Shown: positions 1 to 7,440, numbered from the stretch's first letter. The stretch is 12,378 bases of DNA from Anaerolineales bacterium (GCA_020847355.1 JADLCG010000244.1:1-12378), one strand, 5' to 3'. Notes: generated by a model from the sequence alone, not told the origin. Translations and numbers: made by a program.

Positions 1-864
1 AGCAAAGCCACCTTTGGGCAAATTGCCGCTTTGCTGGGAACTTCTGAAATTACCGCTGAAACTTGGGATGATTTAGAGACTCTGCTCGTCCAAGCGGATC
101 TGGGACTCGAAACCACAGCCTCCGTTTTAGAATCGCTCAAACGCCGCGTGCGGACCGAAGGGCTGACTCGCGCCAACGAGCTTTCGGCTACGCTGAAGCA
201 AGAACTCCGCTCCCGACTCGTCACGCCGCCTGCGTTAAGTTTTGCGAACCAACCGACAATTATTCTCGTCGTGGGCGTGAATGGCGCAGGCAAAACTACG
301 ACTATTGCCAAACTCTCTGCGCGTTTTAAGGCTGAAGGAAAAAAGATTCTGCTCGGCGCGGCGGATACCTTCCGTGCCGCGGCGGTGGATCAACTTCAAG
401 TTTGGGGTGACAGGCTTGAGATTGAGGTTGTGGCGGGCGCGCCTGAATCCGACCCGGGCGCAGTGGCGTTCAATGCTATTCAGTCCGCAGTCGCTAAAAG
501 CGTAGACATCGTCATGATTGACACAGCCGGAAGATTGCACACGCGCTTCAACTTAATGGAAGAGTTGAAGAAAGTGTATCGCGTGGCAGGCAAGGCGCAG
601 GCTGGCGCGCCGCATGAAGTTTGGCTTGTGTTAGATGCGACCACCGGACAAAACGCCCTGCAACAAGCCCGTTCATTTAAAGAAGCCGTGAATGTAACCG
701 GCGTGATTTTATCGAAACTAGATTCGTCCGCGCGGGGCGGCATGGCATTTGCCATTCAGCGCGAACTTGGCTTGCCGATTTTATTTGCCGGCTTGGGCGA
801 AAAGCCCGAAGATTTAACGCCTTTTGACCCTGACGCTTTTGTGGATGGCATACTCGCTCGATAA
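1..864 (+). CDS. ftsY: Signal recognition particle receptor FtsY (5' end outside window)
   Basis: FtsY is the SRP receptor GTPase. It docks signal recognition particle-ribosome complexes at the cytoplasmic membrane for co-translational insertion of membrane proteins. The frame is open from base 1, so the true start lies upstream and the ATG-like start at 31 is internal. The visible 287 codons hold the NG domain: a helical N part (to about codon 80), the P-loop GVNGAGKT (274-297), DTFRAAAVDQL (G2 region), DTAGRL (520-537), SKLD (712-723, the TKLD-type guanine specificity motif) and the closing GLGEKPEDLTPFDPDAF. The GVNGAGKT loop and the FtsY-type end favour FtsY over its paralogue Ffh, which would carry a methionine-rich M domain after the G domain. 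None follows here, since the stop comes directly after the NG domain. prfB starts 27 bases downstream, so the two are probably cotranscribed. Identity is very sure; only the N-terminus is missing. Confidence 0.96.
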   Translation, partial: SKATFGQIAALLGTSEITAETWDDLETLLVQADLGLETTASVLESLKRRVRTEGLTRANELSATLKQELRSRLVTPPALSFANQPTIILVVGVNGAGKTTTIAKLSARFKAEGKKILLGAADTFRAAAVDQLQVWGDRLEIEVVAGAPESDPGAVAFNAIQSAVAKSVDIVMIDTAGRLHTRFNLMEELKKVYRVAGKAQAGAPHEVWLVLDATTGQNALQQARSFKEAVNVTGVILSKLDSSARGGMAFAIQRELGLPILFAGLGEKPEDLTPFDPDAFVDGILAR

Positions 865-891
865 CTTTCTGGCAAGATTAGGAGAATAACC

Positions 892-1972
892 ATGCAAGAT
901 TTACTAAACCGCTTACAGACTGCAAATGAACTAACTCAACAACTTTTGGAGCGTCTTTGACTTTGCCGACAAAGAATTAAAACTCGGCGAATTAGAAACG
1001 GAAATCGAAAACCCCAATTTCTGGAACGATTCCACCAACGCGCAAAAGACCATGAAAATTCTTTCAACTTTGCGCGATGATGTGCATACTTGGCAAAAAC
1101 TCAAACGACATCTGCACGACCTAACCGAACTCGCGCAACTTGACGATGACTCCATGCGCGCCGATTTGGAAAATGAAGTTTCCAAGCTCGAAGCTGATTT
1201 GGAGAAGAGAGCCTTTGCGGCAATGCTTTCTGGTCCGTATGACCATGATGATGCGATCCTTGCCATTCATGCTGGCGCAGGCGGAACCGATTCGCAGGAT
1301 TGGGCATTCATGCTTCAGCGTATGTATCTGCGTTGGGCGGAAGATGAAGGCTTCACGGCTGAAATCATCGATTCAACGCCTGGCGAAGAAGCGGGTATTA
1401 AATCCGTCACCATTGCGGTTGGCGGGAAATTTGCTTTCGGTTATTTGCGTTCTGAAAAAGGCGTGCATCGTTTGGTGCGGCTTTCGCCATTTGATGCGGC
1501 GCATCGTCGGCATACATCCTTTGCGCTGATCGAAGTCCTGCCGCAAGTTTCAATGGAAGAGGCGGATCTTGAAATCAACCCAGCGGATATTAAGCTCGAT
1601 GTATTTCGTTCATCTGGCGCGGGCGGGCAAAATGTGCAGAAGAACGCAACTGCAGTCCGCATCACGCATCTCCCAACGGGCATCGTGGTCACTTGTCAAA
1701 ATGAAAGATCGCAAACGCAAAACCGCGAATTTGCGATGAAGATTCTGCGCGCGCGTTTGCTTGAGTTACGTCAAGCCGAGCGCGAAGAAGAACGCGCCAT
1801 TCTGCGCGGCGAATATACCAAAGCCGAGTGGGGCAGTCAGATTCGTTCTTATGTTTTACATCCTTATCAAATGGTCAAAGATCATCGCACCGAACATGAA
1901 GTCGGCAACGCCCAAGCCGTTTTAGACGGCAAACTCACCAGCTTCATGGAAGCTTATTTGAGACAAAAATAA
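892..1972 (+). CDS. prfB: Peptide chain release factor 2 (RF2), expressed by programmed +1 frameshift
   Basis: RF2 ends translation at UAA and UGA. The gene is in two frames. A 22-codon leader ORF (892-957, MQDLLNRLQTANELTQQLLERL) runs into UGA at 958-960. Slipping one base at CUU-U gives GAC at 959 and continues in the +1 frame to the TAA at 1970-1972. The joined product is about 359 residues, close to the usual RF2 length. After the junction, DFADKELKLGELETEIENP reads as normal RF2 N-terminal sequence, which confirms the shift. The stop-codon-recognising SPF tripeptide is at 1484-1492 (about residue 198) and the catalytic GGQ at 1622-1630 (about residue 244) in the context SSGAGGQNVQK. The start at 892 has an AGGAG at 880-884, seven bases upstream. 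A start at 1052 would remove the conserved N-terminal domain and should not be used. Known logic of the family: scarce RF2 slows termination at this UGA and favours frameshifting, so RF2 regulates its own synthesis. Confidence 0.96.
948..961 (+). promoter_or_regulatory. prfB programmed +1 frameshift site
   Basis: The site reads GGAG-CGT-CTT-TGA-C. It has the canonical slippery CUU codon (955-957), the in-frame UGA (958-960) and a following C (961), with an internal Shine-Dalgarno-like GGAG at 948-951. The GGAG sits three bases ahead of the CUU, the spacing known to stimulate slippage in the Escherichia coli gene. The protein sequence continues correctly only if one base is skipped here. Confidence 0.95.
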
Positions 1973-1973
1973 G

Positions 1974-2090
1974 ATGAAGAGAATTTTCTCGCGCGAAAAT
2001 CTATATGCAATTTTGCTTTGCCTGATCTTGATTGCGCTCACCATCGCCACTGCCGATACATCCCCAACTTGGATTTATCAAGGCTTCTAA
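1974..2090 (+). CDS. 38-residue DltX-like single-pass membrane microprotein
   Basis: The protein is MKRIFSREN, a hydrophobic stretch of about 18 residues (10-27, rich in L, I, A), then DTSPTWIYQGF and stop. The basic N-terminus predicts N-in, C-out topology with one membrane helix. The ATG lies one base after the prfB stop, and its TAA (2088-2090) abuts the MBOAT ATG at 2091, so translation is probably coupled; the only upstream Shine-Dalgarno candidate is a weak GAGA near 1960. DltX, the microprotein of Dlt operons, is similarly small, sits beside dltA/dltB, has one membrane helix, and ends in a conserved aromatic/Tyr motif implicated in acyl relay. Here Tyr35 is fourth from the C-terminus within WIYQGF. 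Size, position, topology and tail support a DltX-type role; the assignment is inference without alignment. It falls below usual gene-length cut-offs. The alternative is a chance ORF, made unlikely by the exact abutment on both sides. Confidence 0.75.
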   Translation: MKRIFSRENLYAILLCLILIALTIATADTSPTWIYQGF

Positions 2091-3494
2091 ATGACTATCC
2101 TTCAACTTGGGATTTTTGCGCTCGCCGCCATTGCGATTAACCGCCTCAAACGTAACCGTGAACTGGCTCTGCTAGCGATAAGCATTTTCTTCCTCTTTTG
2201 GCTTCAGCCCGCGCAACAATTCGTCAGCTTGGTTTTCTGGATTCCGTTCGCCACGCTGGCGCTGATCGTTTTGCTTTGGCTTTTGATCGCCGCGCCCGAA
2301 GCCCGCGCTTGGAAAATCAATTGGCAGACGATACTGGTAATGAGCGCCGTCGTCTTGCTAATTGACCTGAACCAATTCTTCGGCTTGGATCAAATTTACA
2401 TGTGCACTACGCCGCGCCTCTGGATGCTGGGCGCGGCTTTGGCGCTTGTCTTTACGGCAGACATATTTTTTTGGCGTATTCAACAACCCAAGCTTTGGCT
2501 GGGCGTTTTTTTTATCGGCATCCTTTTGATTTTTATTTATCTCAAAACGCCATATCTCGTTACGGAATCTTTCATGCTGATCTATGCCCTGCGCGGAACG
2601 GATGCGCCAACCAAAATTATTTTTACTTGGCTGGGTTTTTCATACATCGCTTTTCGTTTGCTTCATACCATTCGTGATTTTCAAACAGGCAGATTGCCCG
2701 CGTTAACGCTAGGCGAATACGTCAATTATGTGATCTTCTTCCCAACGCTGGTCGCTGGTCCGATTGACCGCGCCGAGCGCTTTGTTCCAGAGTTGCGCAA
2801 CCCTGTCGCTTTAGCCGAGCAGGATTGGGCGGAGGCGGGGCGGCGTTTTTTCATCGGCTTGTTCAAGAAATTTGTGATTGCCGATTCGCTAGCGCTGATC
2901 TCCGTCAACGAGATTTTGATCAAGCAAGTTCATTCGTCCGCGTGGTTGTGGCTCTTTTTGTATATGTACTCTTTACGCCTTTATTTTGATTTCAGCGGCT
3001 ATACTGATGTTGCCATTGGGCTGGCGCGCATTTTGGGCATTCGCCTCCCTGAAAATTTTTCCGCGCCATATCTCAAACCCAACCTCACGCAGTTTTGGAA
3101 CGCATGGCACATCACGCTCACGCAATGGTTTCGCGCTTATTTCTTCAATCCATTTACGCGCTCATTGCGTACAAAAAACTTTTCTATTCCAATAATTATT
3201 TTCATCACTCAACTGAGCACGATGGCGTTGATCGGTCTGTGGCATGGCGTGGCGTGGAATTTTTTGGCGTGGGGCGCGTGGCACGGGCTGGGACTTTTCA
3301 TCCAAAACCGTTGGAGTGAATGGATGCGCGGTAAGATGCAAACGCCGCCCTCGCCGCGCCGAAAATTGATTTTTGATTCGTTGGGCATTTTCCTCACTTT
3401 CAATTTTGTTTCGCTGGGCTGGTTGTTCTTCACTTTGCCTACGCCGCAATCTGCATTAACTGCCATCGTCAAACTTTTTGGATTTGGCTTATGA
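2091..3494 (+). CDS. MBOAT-family O-acyltransferase, DltB/AlgI type
   Basis: This is an integral membrane protein of 467 residues with many hydrophobic segments (about a dozen helices by eye). MBOAT proteins such as DltB and AlgI move acyl groups from a cytoplasmic carrier to an extracytoplasmic acceptor or partner. Family hallmarks seen here are NYVIFFPTLVAGPIDR (about residues 211-226), YFDFSGYTDVAIGLARILGI (about 298-317) with NFSAPYLKPNLTQFW after it, WHITLTQWFRAYFF with His340, and the putative catalytic His385 in LIGLWHGVAWNFLAWGAWHG. The 45-residue distance between the two histidines is close to that in DltB. The first 60 or so residues add helices compared with the roughly 400-residue DltB. 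The start abuts the microprotein stop, and the 3' end overlaps the next gene by four bases (ATGA), so coupling is strong. The family is very sure; the acyl donor is presumably the ACP encoded downstream, and the acceptor is unknown. Confidence 0.93.
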   Translation: MTILQLGIFALAAIAINRLKRNRELALLAISIFFLFWLQPAQQFVSLVFWIPFATLALIVLLWLLIAAPEARAWKINWQTILVMSAVVLLIDLNQFFGLDQIYMCTTPRLWMLGAALALVFTADIFFWRIQQPKLWLGVFFIGILLIFIYLKTPYLVTESFMLIYALRGTDAPTKIIFTWLGFSYIAFRLLHTIRDFQTGRLPALTLGEYVNYVIFFPTLVAGPIDRAERFVPELRNPVALAEQDWAEAGRRFFIGLFKKFVIADSLALISVNEILIKQVHSSAWLWLFLYMYSLRLYFDFSGYTDVAIGLARILGIRLPENFSAPYLKPNLTQFWNAWHITLTQWFRAYFFNPFTRSLRTKNFSIPIIIFITQLSTMALIGLWHGVAWNFLAWGAWHGLGLFIQNRWSEWMRGKMQTPPSPRRKLIFDSLGIFLTFNFVSLGWLFFTLPTPQSALTAIVKLFGFGL

Positions 3495-4609
3495 ACAAAG
3501 TCCGCCCGTTTTATGTTTTGATGAAGGCTTTGTTTTTATACGCGCTCGCCAATTTAGCGTTTGCGTATTTCAACCCGCCGGTTGGAAAATTATCTTTATA
3601 TAACTGGCTAATCTCTGGGCGCGAGCGCGCGCCTTATGAACGAGAAGCGGAGTATTACAACATCGCGCACACCATTCCCGTTTATGAAAACATGGACGCG
3701 ATGTATCAATCTACGACGCTTTCTCAGCCCAAGCCAGCGGATGAATTTAGAATCTTCCTGATTGGCGATTCTTCCGCTTGGGGTTTTCAACTTCGCCCTG
3801 AAGAGACGTTGGTCGGTCAACTCAACGCTTTGCATTTGAAAACTTGCGCCGGTAAGAGAATCGTCGCTTACAATGCCGCCTTCCCTTTGCCGTATGTGAT
3901 GAAAGACTTGCTCATTATGGATAAAGTCCGCGAGTATGACCCCGATTTATTTTTGTGGACGATCACTTTGGACGGCTTCCGCAACCGCACGATTTTTACT
4001 AACTATTTTCTTGATCCATATTCAAGCAGAGTGCGGCAACTTGTGGATGCGTATCAAATCAAAAATCTCGATACTTCCCAAATGACTCAAGCCACATTCT
4101 GGGATAAAACCATCATCGGTCAGCGCGACGCTTTGAAAAAGATTTTCCTCTTACAATTGCACGGGCTGGGCTGGTCGGCGACAAACTTGGATTATGACTA
4201 TCGAAGCTATCCGCCGCTCGCGCAAGATCAATCTGCCGACGATGCGTTTTTTGAAACGCCGCAAGGTCAGCTTGGCTTGGCGGATGAAATGCTCTTTGAC
4301 GTTTTAGAAGCGGGCTATCAACTGGCGGATCAAACGCCAGTCCTCGTGATTAATGAGCCAATTTTCATCGCCGCTGGCGTGAATAGCGAGATTCGCTATA
4401 ATGAGTTTTATCCGCGCTGGGCGTATGACGAATATTTGCAATACCTTCAAACTTGGATGAGCGCTCATCAGCGCGAATACCTCGACGCATGGAATTTAGT
4501 ACCGTCCTCTGAATTTACCGATACGCCCTTTCACCGCACGCCCAAAGGCGAAAAAATACTCGCCGAGTATATAATTCCGCAAATTCAAAAATTAGCCTGC
4601 TCAAAATAA
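3491..4609 (+). CDS. Membrane-anchored SGNH-hydrolase-like protein, DltD/AlgX-type partner of the MBOAT
   Basis: The protein has 372 residues. A short basic N-terminus and one hydrophobic helix (about 7-27) should anchor it with the main domain outside. The SGNH block I is IGDSSAWG with the candidate nucleophile Ser94. The C-terminal block is FTDTPFHRTPKGEKILAEYI, supplying Asp344 and His348. Asp and His are separated by three residues and not the usual two, but the trailing T-P-x-G pattern is typical of the family. Proteins of this class sit beside MBOAT genes (DltD in D-alanylation, AlgX/AlgJ in alginate acetylation) and transfer the acyl group to the final acceptor polymer or glycan. The gene overlaps the MBOAT gene by four bases. 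I cannot tell whether it resembles DltD or a generic GDSL esterase more closely; the context favours acyl transfer. A 22-base gap leads to the ACP gene. Confidence 0.82.
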   Translation: MNKVRPFYVLMKALFLYALANLAFAYFNPPVGKLSLYNWLISGRERAPYEREAEYYNIAHTIPVYENMDAMYQSTTLSQPKPADEFRIFLIGDSSAWGFQLRPEETLVGQLNALHLKTCAGKRIVAYNAAFPLPYVMKDLLIMDKVREYDPDLFLWTITLDGFRNRTIFTNYFLDPYSSRVRQLVDAYQIKNLDTSQMTQATFWDKTIIGQRDALKKIFLLQLHGLGWSATNLDYDYRSYPPLAQDQSADDAFFETPQGQLGLADEMLFDVLEAGYQLADQTPVLVINEPIFIAAGVNSEIRYNEFYPRWAYDEYLQYLQTWMSAHQREYLDAWNLVPSSEFTDTPFHRTPKGEKILAEYIIPQIQKLACSK

Positions 4610-4631
4610 ACAACTAACCAAAGGAAATTAC

Positions 4632-4877
4632 ATGACTACTGAAATTACCTCCGCTCTGGCAAAACAAATTGCCGAAAAAATTCTCAAGCAACCCAAGCGC
4701 GTCATCAGCCCAGATGAGCCGATCATCTCCAGCGGGTTAATTGATTCTTTCAGCCTGATGGATTTAGCCCTCTTCATTGAAGATACTTATGGCGTGCGGA
4801 TTGAAGATACCGAATTAAACGCTAACACGTTTGATACGCTCGATCAACTCGCCAACTTTATTCAAGCGCGCAAATAA
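4632..4877 (+). CDS. Acyl carrier protein, DltC-like role
   Basis: This is an 81-residue acidic four-helix carrier protein. The phosphopantetheine attachment motif is SGLIDSFSLMDL, with Ser39 as the expected modified residue; the familiar DSL of fatty-acid ACP is DSF here. Downstream helix residues FIEDTYGVRIEDTELN match the recognition helix region of ACPs. A good ribosome site AAGGA (4621-4625) lies six bases before the ATG, and the TAA at 4875-4877 abuts the ATG of the adenylating enzyme (4878), which points to a dedicated enzyme-carrier pair. It probably receives the activated acyl group as a thioester and presents it to the cytoplasmic face of the MBOAT protein, as DltC does for DltB. 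It is unlikely to be the housekeeping ACP, given its company and the absence of fab genes. Confidence 0.9.
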   Translation: MTTEITSALAKQIAEKILKQPKRVISPDEPIISSGLIDSFSLMDLALFIEDTYGVRIEDTELNANTFDTLDQLANFIQARK

Positions 4878-6560
4878 ATGACGACCTTCGCTCAAAAATT
4901 GTTGGCGCGTTATCAGGCGTCGCCAACGCAAATCGCCGTCACCGTGCAGAAGGCGGGTCAAGCCGATGCGCCCATGACGCTTGAACAACTTTTGCAAGGC
5001 GCGCAAGGCTTTGCAAAAACTTTCGCTCAAAATAATATTCAACCCGGCGAAGTCGTCCTGCTCATTTTGCAACACGGCGAAGCGCTCATCCACGCTTATT
5101 TTGGCGCGATCATTCACGGCGCAATTCCAGCCATCATGCCCTTCCTCACCGAAAAACTTTCGCCAGAAAGATATCGCGCCGATCTTTCCGCATTGCTTTC
5201 CATTACTCAGCCCGCCGCGATCGTTACTTATCAAGATTTTGAAGGGGATGTGAATTCCGCGCTTCAAGCGGATTCTTCCGTCCGCAAAGTGATTCTCGCG
5301 GATTCAATTTCCCCTCGCGCAATAGACGCCACTCTCTGGCTCGGGCTTGCCCGCCAACCTGACGATGTGGTCTTGCTTCAGCATTCTTCTGGCACAACGG
5401 GTTTGCAAAAGGGCGTGGCGCTTTCGCATCAGGCGGTCTTCAATCAATTAGATGTATATAGCCGTACATTAGGTCTGAACGAGAAAGACGTAATCGTCTC
5501 TTGGCTTCCGCTGTATCACGATATGGGGTTGATTGCGGGCTTTCTTCTGCCAATTTTATACGGCATTCATTTAGTTTTGGCGTCTCCCTTTGATTGGATT
5601 CGCGCGCCGTATCGCTTAATGCAATCCGTCTCGCAATACAAGGGGACGATAACTTGGCTTCCAAATTTTGCTTATAACTTTTGCGCGCAAAAAATCAGGG
5701 AACGGCATCTGGAAGGCGTGGATTTATCTTCGTGGCGGGCGATTATCAATTGCTCAGAACCTGTGCGTTATGAAAGCCACGAAGCCTTTTATCAAAAATT
5801 CAAAACCTATGGCTTGCGCGAAAATGTTTTGCAAACTTCTTATGCGATGGCGGAAAATGTCTTCGCTGTGACTCAGTCCGCGCTGGCGAACATGCCGCGG
5901 GTAGAAAGGTGCGAGCGCGAAGCCTTTATCGCAGAGCGTGTCGTGCGTCCATCCGCCGCTGAAAATGCAATCACAGTGATGTCTTCTGGCGCGCCGCTTC
6001 CTAATGTTCAAATCAAAATTGTGGACGAGTCTGGCAATGAATTGGCTGAGCGCGTAATTGGCGAAGTGACTTTGAAAAGCGATTGTATGTTGACGGGCTA
6101 TTACAACCGACCCGACGCGACTGAAAAAGCTTTTTCAAATGGTTGGTATCTGACTGGCGATTATGGATTTATGCTGGCGGGGGAGTTGTTCGTCGTTGGG
6201 CGCAAGAAGGATCTGATCATTGTCGGCGGTAAGAATGTGTATCCGCAAGATTTAGAATTGTTAACTTATGAAGTGCGCGGCGTTCACGCGGGGCGCGCGG
6301 TGGCGTTTGGATTATTTGACGAAGAGCAAGGCACGGAAGACGTGGTGATTATCGCCGAGGCGGATACGGAAGATTTGAGCGAGCGCGAAAAAATTGCCGA
6401 TGCGATTCGCCAGCATGTGACCAAAAATTCTGCGATTGCGTTGCGTTATGTCAAGGTGGTGGGTCTGCAATGGATTTTGAAAACGTCCAGCGGGAAGACG
6501 GCGCGTTCGGCAAATAAAGAAAAATTTTTGCAGGAATTAAAAAATGACAGTCGCCTTTGA
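4878..6560 (+). CDS. Fatty-acyl-AMP-ligase-like adenylating enzyme
   Basis: The enzyme is an ANL-superfamily member of 560 residues that uses ATP to activate a carboxylic acid and, presumably, loads it on the adjacent ACP. Visible motifs are the ATP loop HSSGTTGLQKGVALSH (about 169-184), SWLPLYHDMGLIAGF (about 208-222), WLPNFAYNF, NCSEPVR (291-297), SYAMAENVFA (321-330), YLTGDYG (424-430), GRKKDLIIVGGKNVYPQDLE (441-460) and the C-terminal catalytic lysine region LKTSSGKTARSANKEKF. SWLPLYHDMGLI and the YPQDLE hinge are typical of fatty-acyl-AMP ligases and related ACP-loading ligases. They differ from D-alanine:DltC ligase. The substrate chain cannot be read from sequence. The start is set by the abutting ACP stop. 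The stop codon lies in the loop of the operon terminator. Alternative functions in a polyketide or lipopeptide route are less likely because no such genes are near. Confidence 0.88.
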   Translation: MTTFAQKLLARYQASPTQIAVTVQKAGQADAPMTLEQLLQGAQGFAKTFAQNNIQPGEVVLLILQHGEALIHAYFGAIIHGAIPAIMPFLTEKLSPERYRADLSALLSITQPAAIVTYQDFEGDVNSALQADSSVRKVILADSISPRAIDATLWLGLARQPDDVVLLQHSSGTTGLQKGVALSHQAVFNQLDVYSRTLGLNEKDVIVSWLPLYHDMGLIAGFLLPILYGIHLVLASPFDWIRAPYRLMQSVSQYKGTITWLPNFAYNFCAQKIRERHLEGVDLSSWRAIINCSEPVRYESHEAFYQKFKTYGLRENVLQTSYAMAENVFAVTQSALANMPRVERCEREAFIAERVVRPSAAENAITVMSSGAPLPNVQIKIVDESGNELAERVIGEVTLKSDCMLTGYYNRPDATEKAFSNGWYLTGDYGFMLAGELFVVGRKKDLIIVGGKNVYPQDLELLTYEVRGVHAGRAVAFGLFDEEQGTEDVVIIAEADTEDLSEREKIADAIRQHVTKNSAIALRYVKVVGLQWILKTSSGKTARSANKEKFLQELKNDSRL

Positions 6561-6584
6561 GGCGACTGTCATTTTTTTTTTTTT
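6541..6584 (+). terminator. Strong intrinsic terminator of the acylation operon, probably bidirectional
   Basis: A perfect 15-bp stem AAAATGACAGTCGCC (6541-6555) / 6561-6575 with a five-base loop TTTGA, followed by a T-run (6572-6584). The stop codon of the ligase gene forms part of the loop. Read on the minus strand the same stem is followed by six T's, so it can also end the convergent S1-domain gene. Confidence 0.93.
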
Positions 6585-6589
6585 GAAAA

Positions 6590-7360
6590 TTATCCGCCGG
6601 TGGGAAGGCGTTTCTTCAGAGTGTCTTGCAGTAAATTTTCCTGCTCTTCAGACGCTTCTTTGTAAGATTTGCGGCGAACTTTGCCGGGCTTCTGAGATTT
6701 TTCTAAAGCGACTTGCCAAGCAATTTGCATGGCGGTGTATTCGGGTTCTTTGGTGATATCTTCCACCGGCATTTCATAGGCTTCGTCTTCCTTCTTGCCT
6801 TTTCTGCCTTTGGATTTGCGTTCTTCGCGTTCGGGCTTTTCTTCTTCTAGGACTAAAGTTTGTAATGCCTTCATGCTCAAACGGATTTGACGTTTGCGGC
6901 GATCTACTTCGAGGACTTTCGCTTCGATTTCATCGCCTTCTTTGACGACTTCGCTGGCGGTTTTGACGTAACCGTGGGTGAGTTCGCTGACGTGAATTAA
7001 GCCTGGGCGTTCCGCGCCAAAATCTACGAACGCGCCGTAGGATTCAAGCCGCACGACTTTGCCTTTGACGATTAAATCAGGTTGAATTTCTTTCCAATCA
7101 TAAGCCAGCGGTTCGATCATCGTCAATTCGACGCGATCTTTTTTCACACGCTTGACCCAAACGGTGACTTCTTGCCCTTCTTTGACTACGTCTTCGACCT
7201 TGTTGACGGGAGTCTCTTGAATCTGTGAGATGTGAATCAAGCCCGGTAAAGGTTGACCAATGTCTACAAGCGCCCCCGCGAGCGTGGTCTTCAAAATTTT
7301 GCCGCTAAGTTTGGTTTTAGGTTCAAGCGCTACGGCTGGCGCGGTATCGGGTGTTGCCAT
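6590..7360 (-). CDS. RNA-binding protein with two S1 domains
   Basis: The protein has 256 residues. The first S1 OB-fold spans about 17-82 (LSGKILKTTLAGALVDIG, PGLIHISQI, VWVKRVKKDRVELTM) and the second about 96-164 (VKGKVVRLESYGAFVDFG, RPGLIHVSELTHGYVK, KVLEVDRRKRQIRLSMKAL). The second is the more canonical. After it comes a highly charged low-complexity stretch (about 171-195, E- and K/R-rich) and a shorter basic tail. Ribosomal protein S1 binds mRNA on the 30S subunit; this protein has fewer repeats than S1 and may be a shortened S1 analogue or a general RNA-binding factor, which I cannot decide. An AGGAG lies seven bases upstream of the ATG, and a consensus promoter lies just before it. 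It converges on the acylation operon and is divergent from ileS. Confidence 0.88.
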   Translation of the reverse strand: MATPDTAPAVALEPKTKLSGKILKTTLAGALVDIGQPLPGLIHISQIQETPVNKVEDVVKEGQEVTVWVKRVKKDRVELTMIEPLAYDWKEIQPDLIVKGKVVRLESYGAFVDFGAERPGLIHVSELTHGYVKTASEVVKEGDEIEAKVLEVDRRKRQIRLSMKALQTLVLEEEKPEREERKSKGRKGKKEDEAYEMPVEDITKEPEYTAMQIAWQVALEKSQKPGKVRRKSYKEASEEQENLLQDTLKKRLPTGG

Positions 7361-7411
7361 AAGTATACTCCTGCTAAATTTGTACTGTTTTTGAAATAAT
7401 GCCGAAGAAGG

Positions 7412-7440
7412 ATTATACCCTTCGACTGGTTAATCGTCAA
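7412..7440 (-). promoter_or_regulatory. Sigma70-type promoter for the S1-domain gene
   Basis: On the minus strand, TTGACG (7440-7435) and a perfect TATAAT (7417-7412) are separated by exactly 17 bases. The predicted start of transcription is near 7405, giving a leader of about 45 bases. A small inverted repeat, GAAGG (7407-7411) and CCTTC (7419-7423), brackets the -10 hexamer and could be an operator, though five bases per arm may be chance. Confidence 0.8.

Noticed and set aside
31..864. FtsY starting within the window at 31
   Set aside because: The codon at 31 is TTG, the frame is open to base 1 and there is no ribosome site; the NG-domain N-terminal helices need sequence further upstream.
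1052..1972. RF2 as an ordinary gene starting at the ATG at 1052
   Set aside because: RF2 homology extends upstream in the same frame to 959 and joins a leader ORF with a good ribosome site at 892 through a canonical frameshift site.
4815..5267. 150-codon minus-strand reading frame
   Set aside because: It lies opposite the ACP and ligase genes, has no recognisable protein features and no ribosome site that would outweigh the strongly supported plus-strand genes.
4878..6560. Ligase as a true DltA (D-alanine:carrier ligase)
   Set aside because: The SWLPLYHDMGLI and YPQDLE motifs match fatty-acyl-AMP-ligase-like enzymes; I see no DltA-type features, though only a tree would settle this.
7407..7423. 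Operator palindrome around the -10 of the S1-domain promoter
   Set aside because: The arms are only five bases long and could be chance, so it is mentioned with the promoter and not listed separately.
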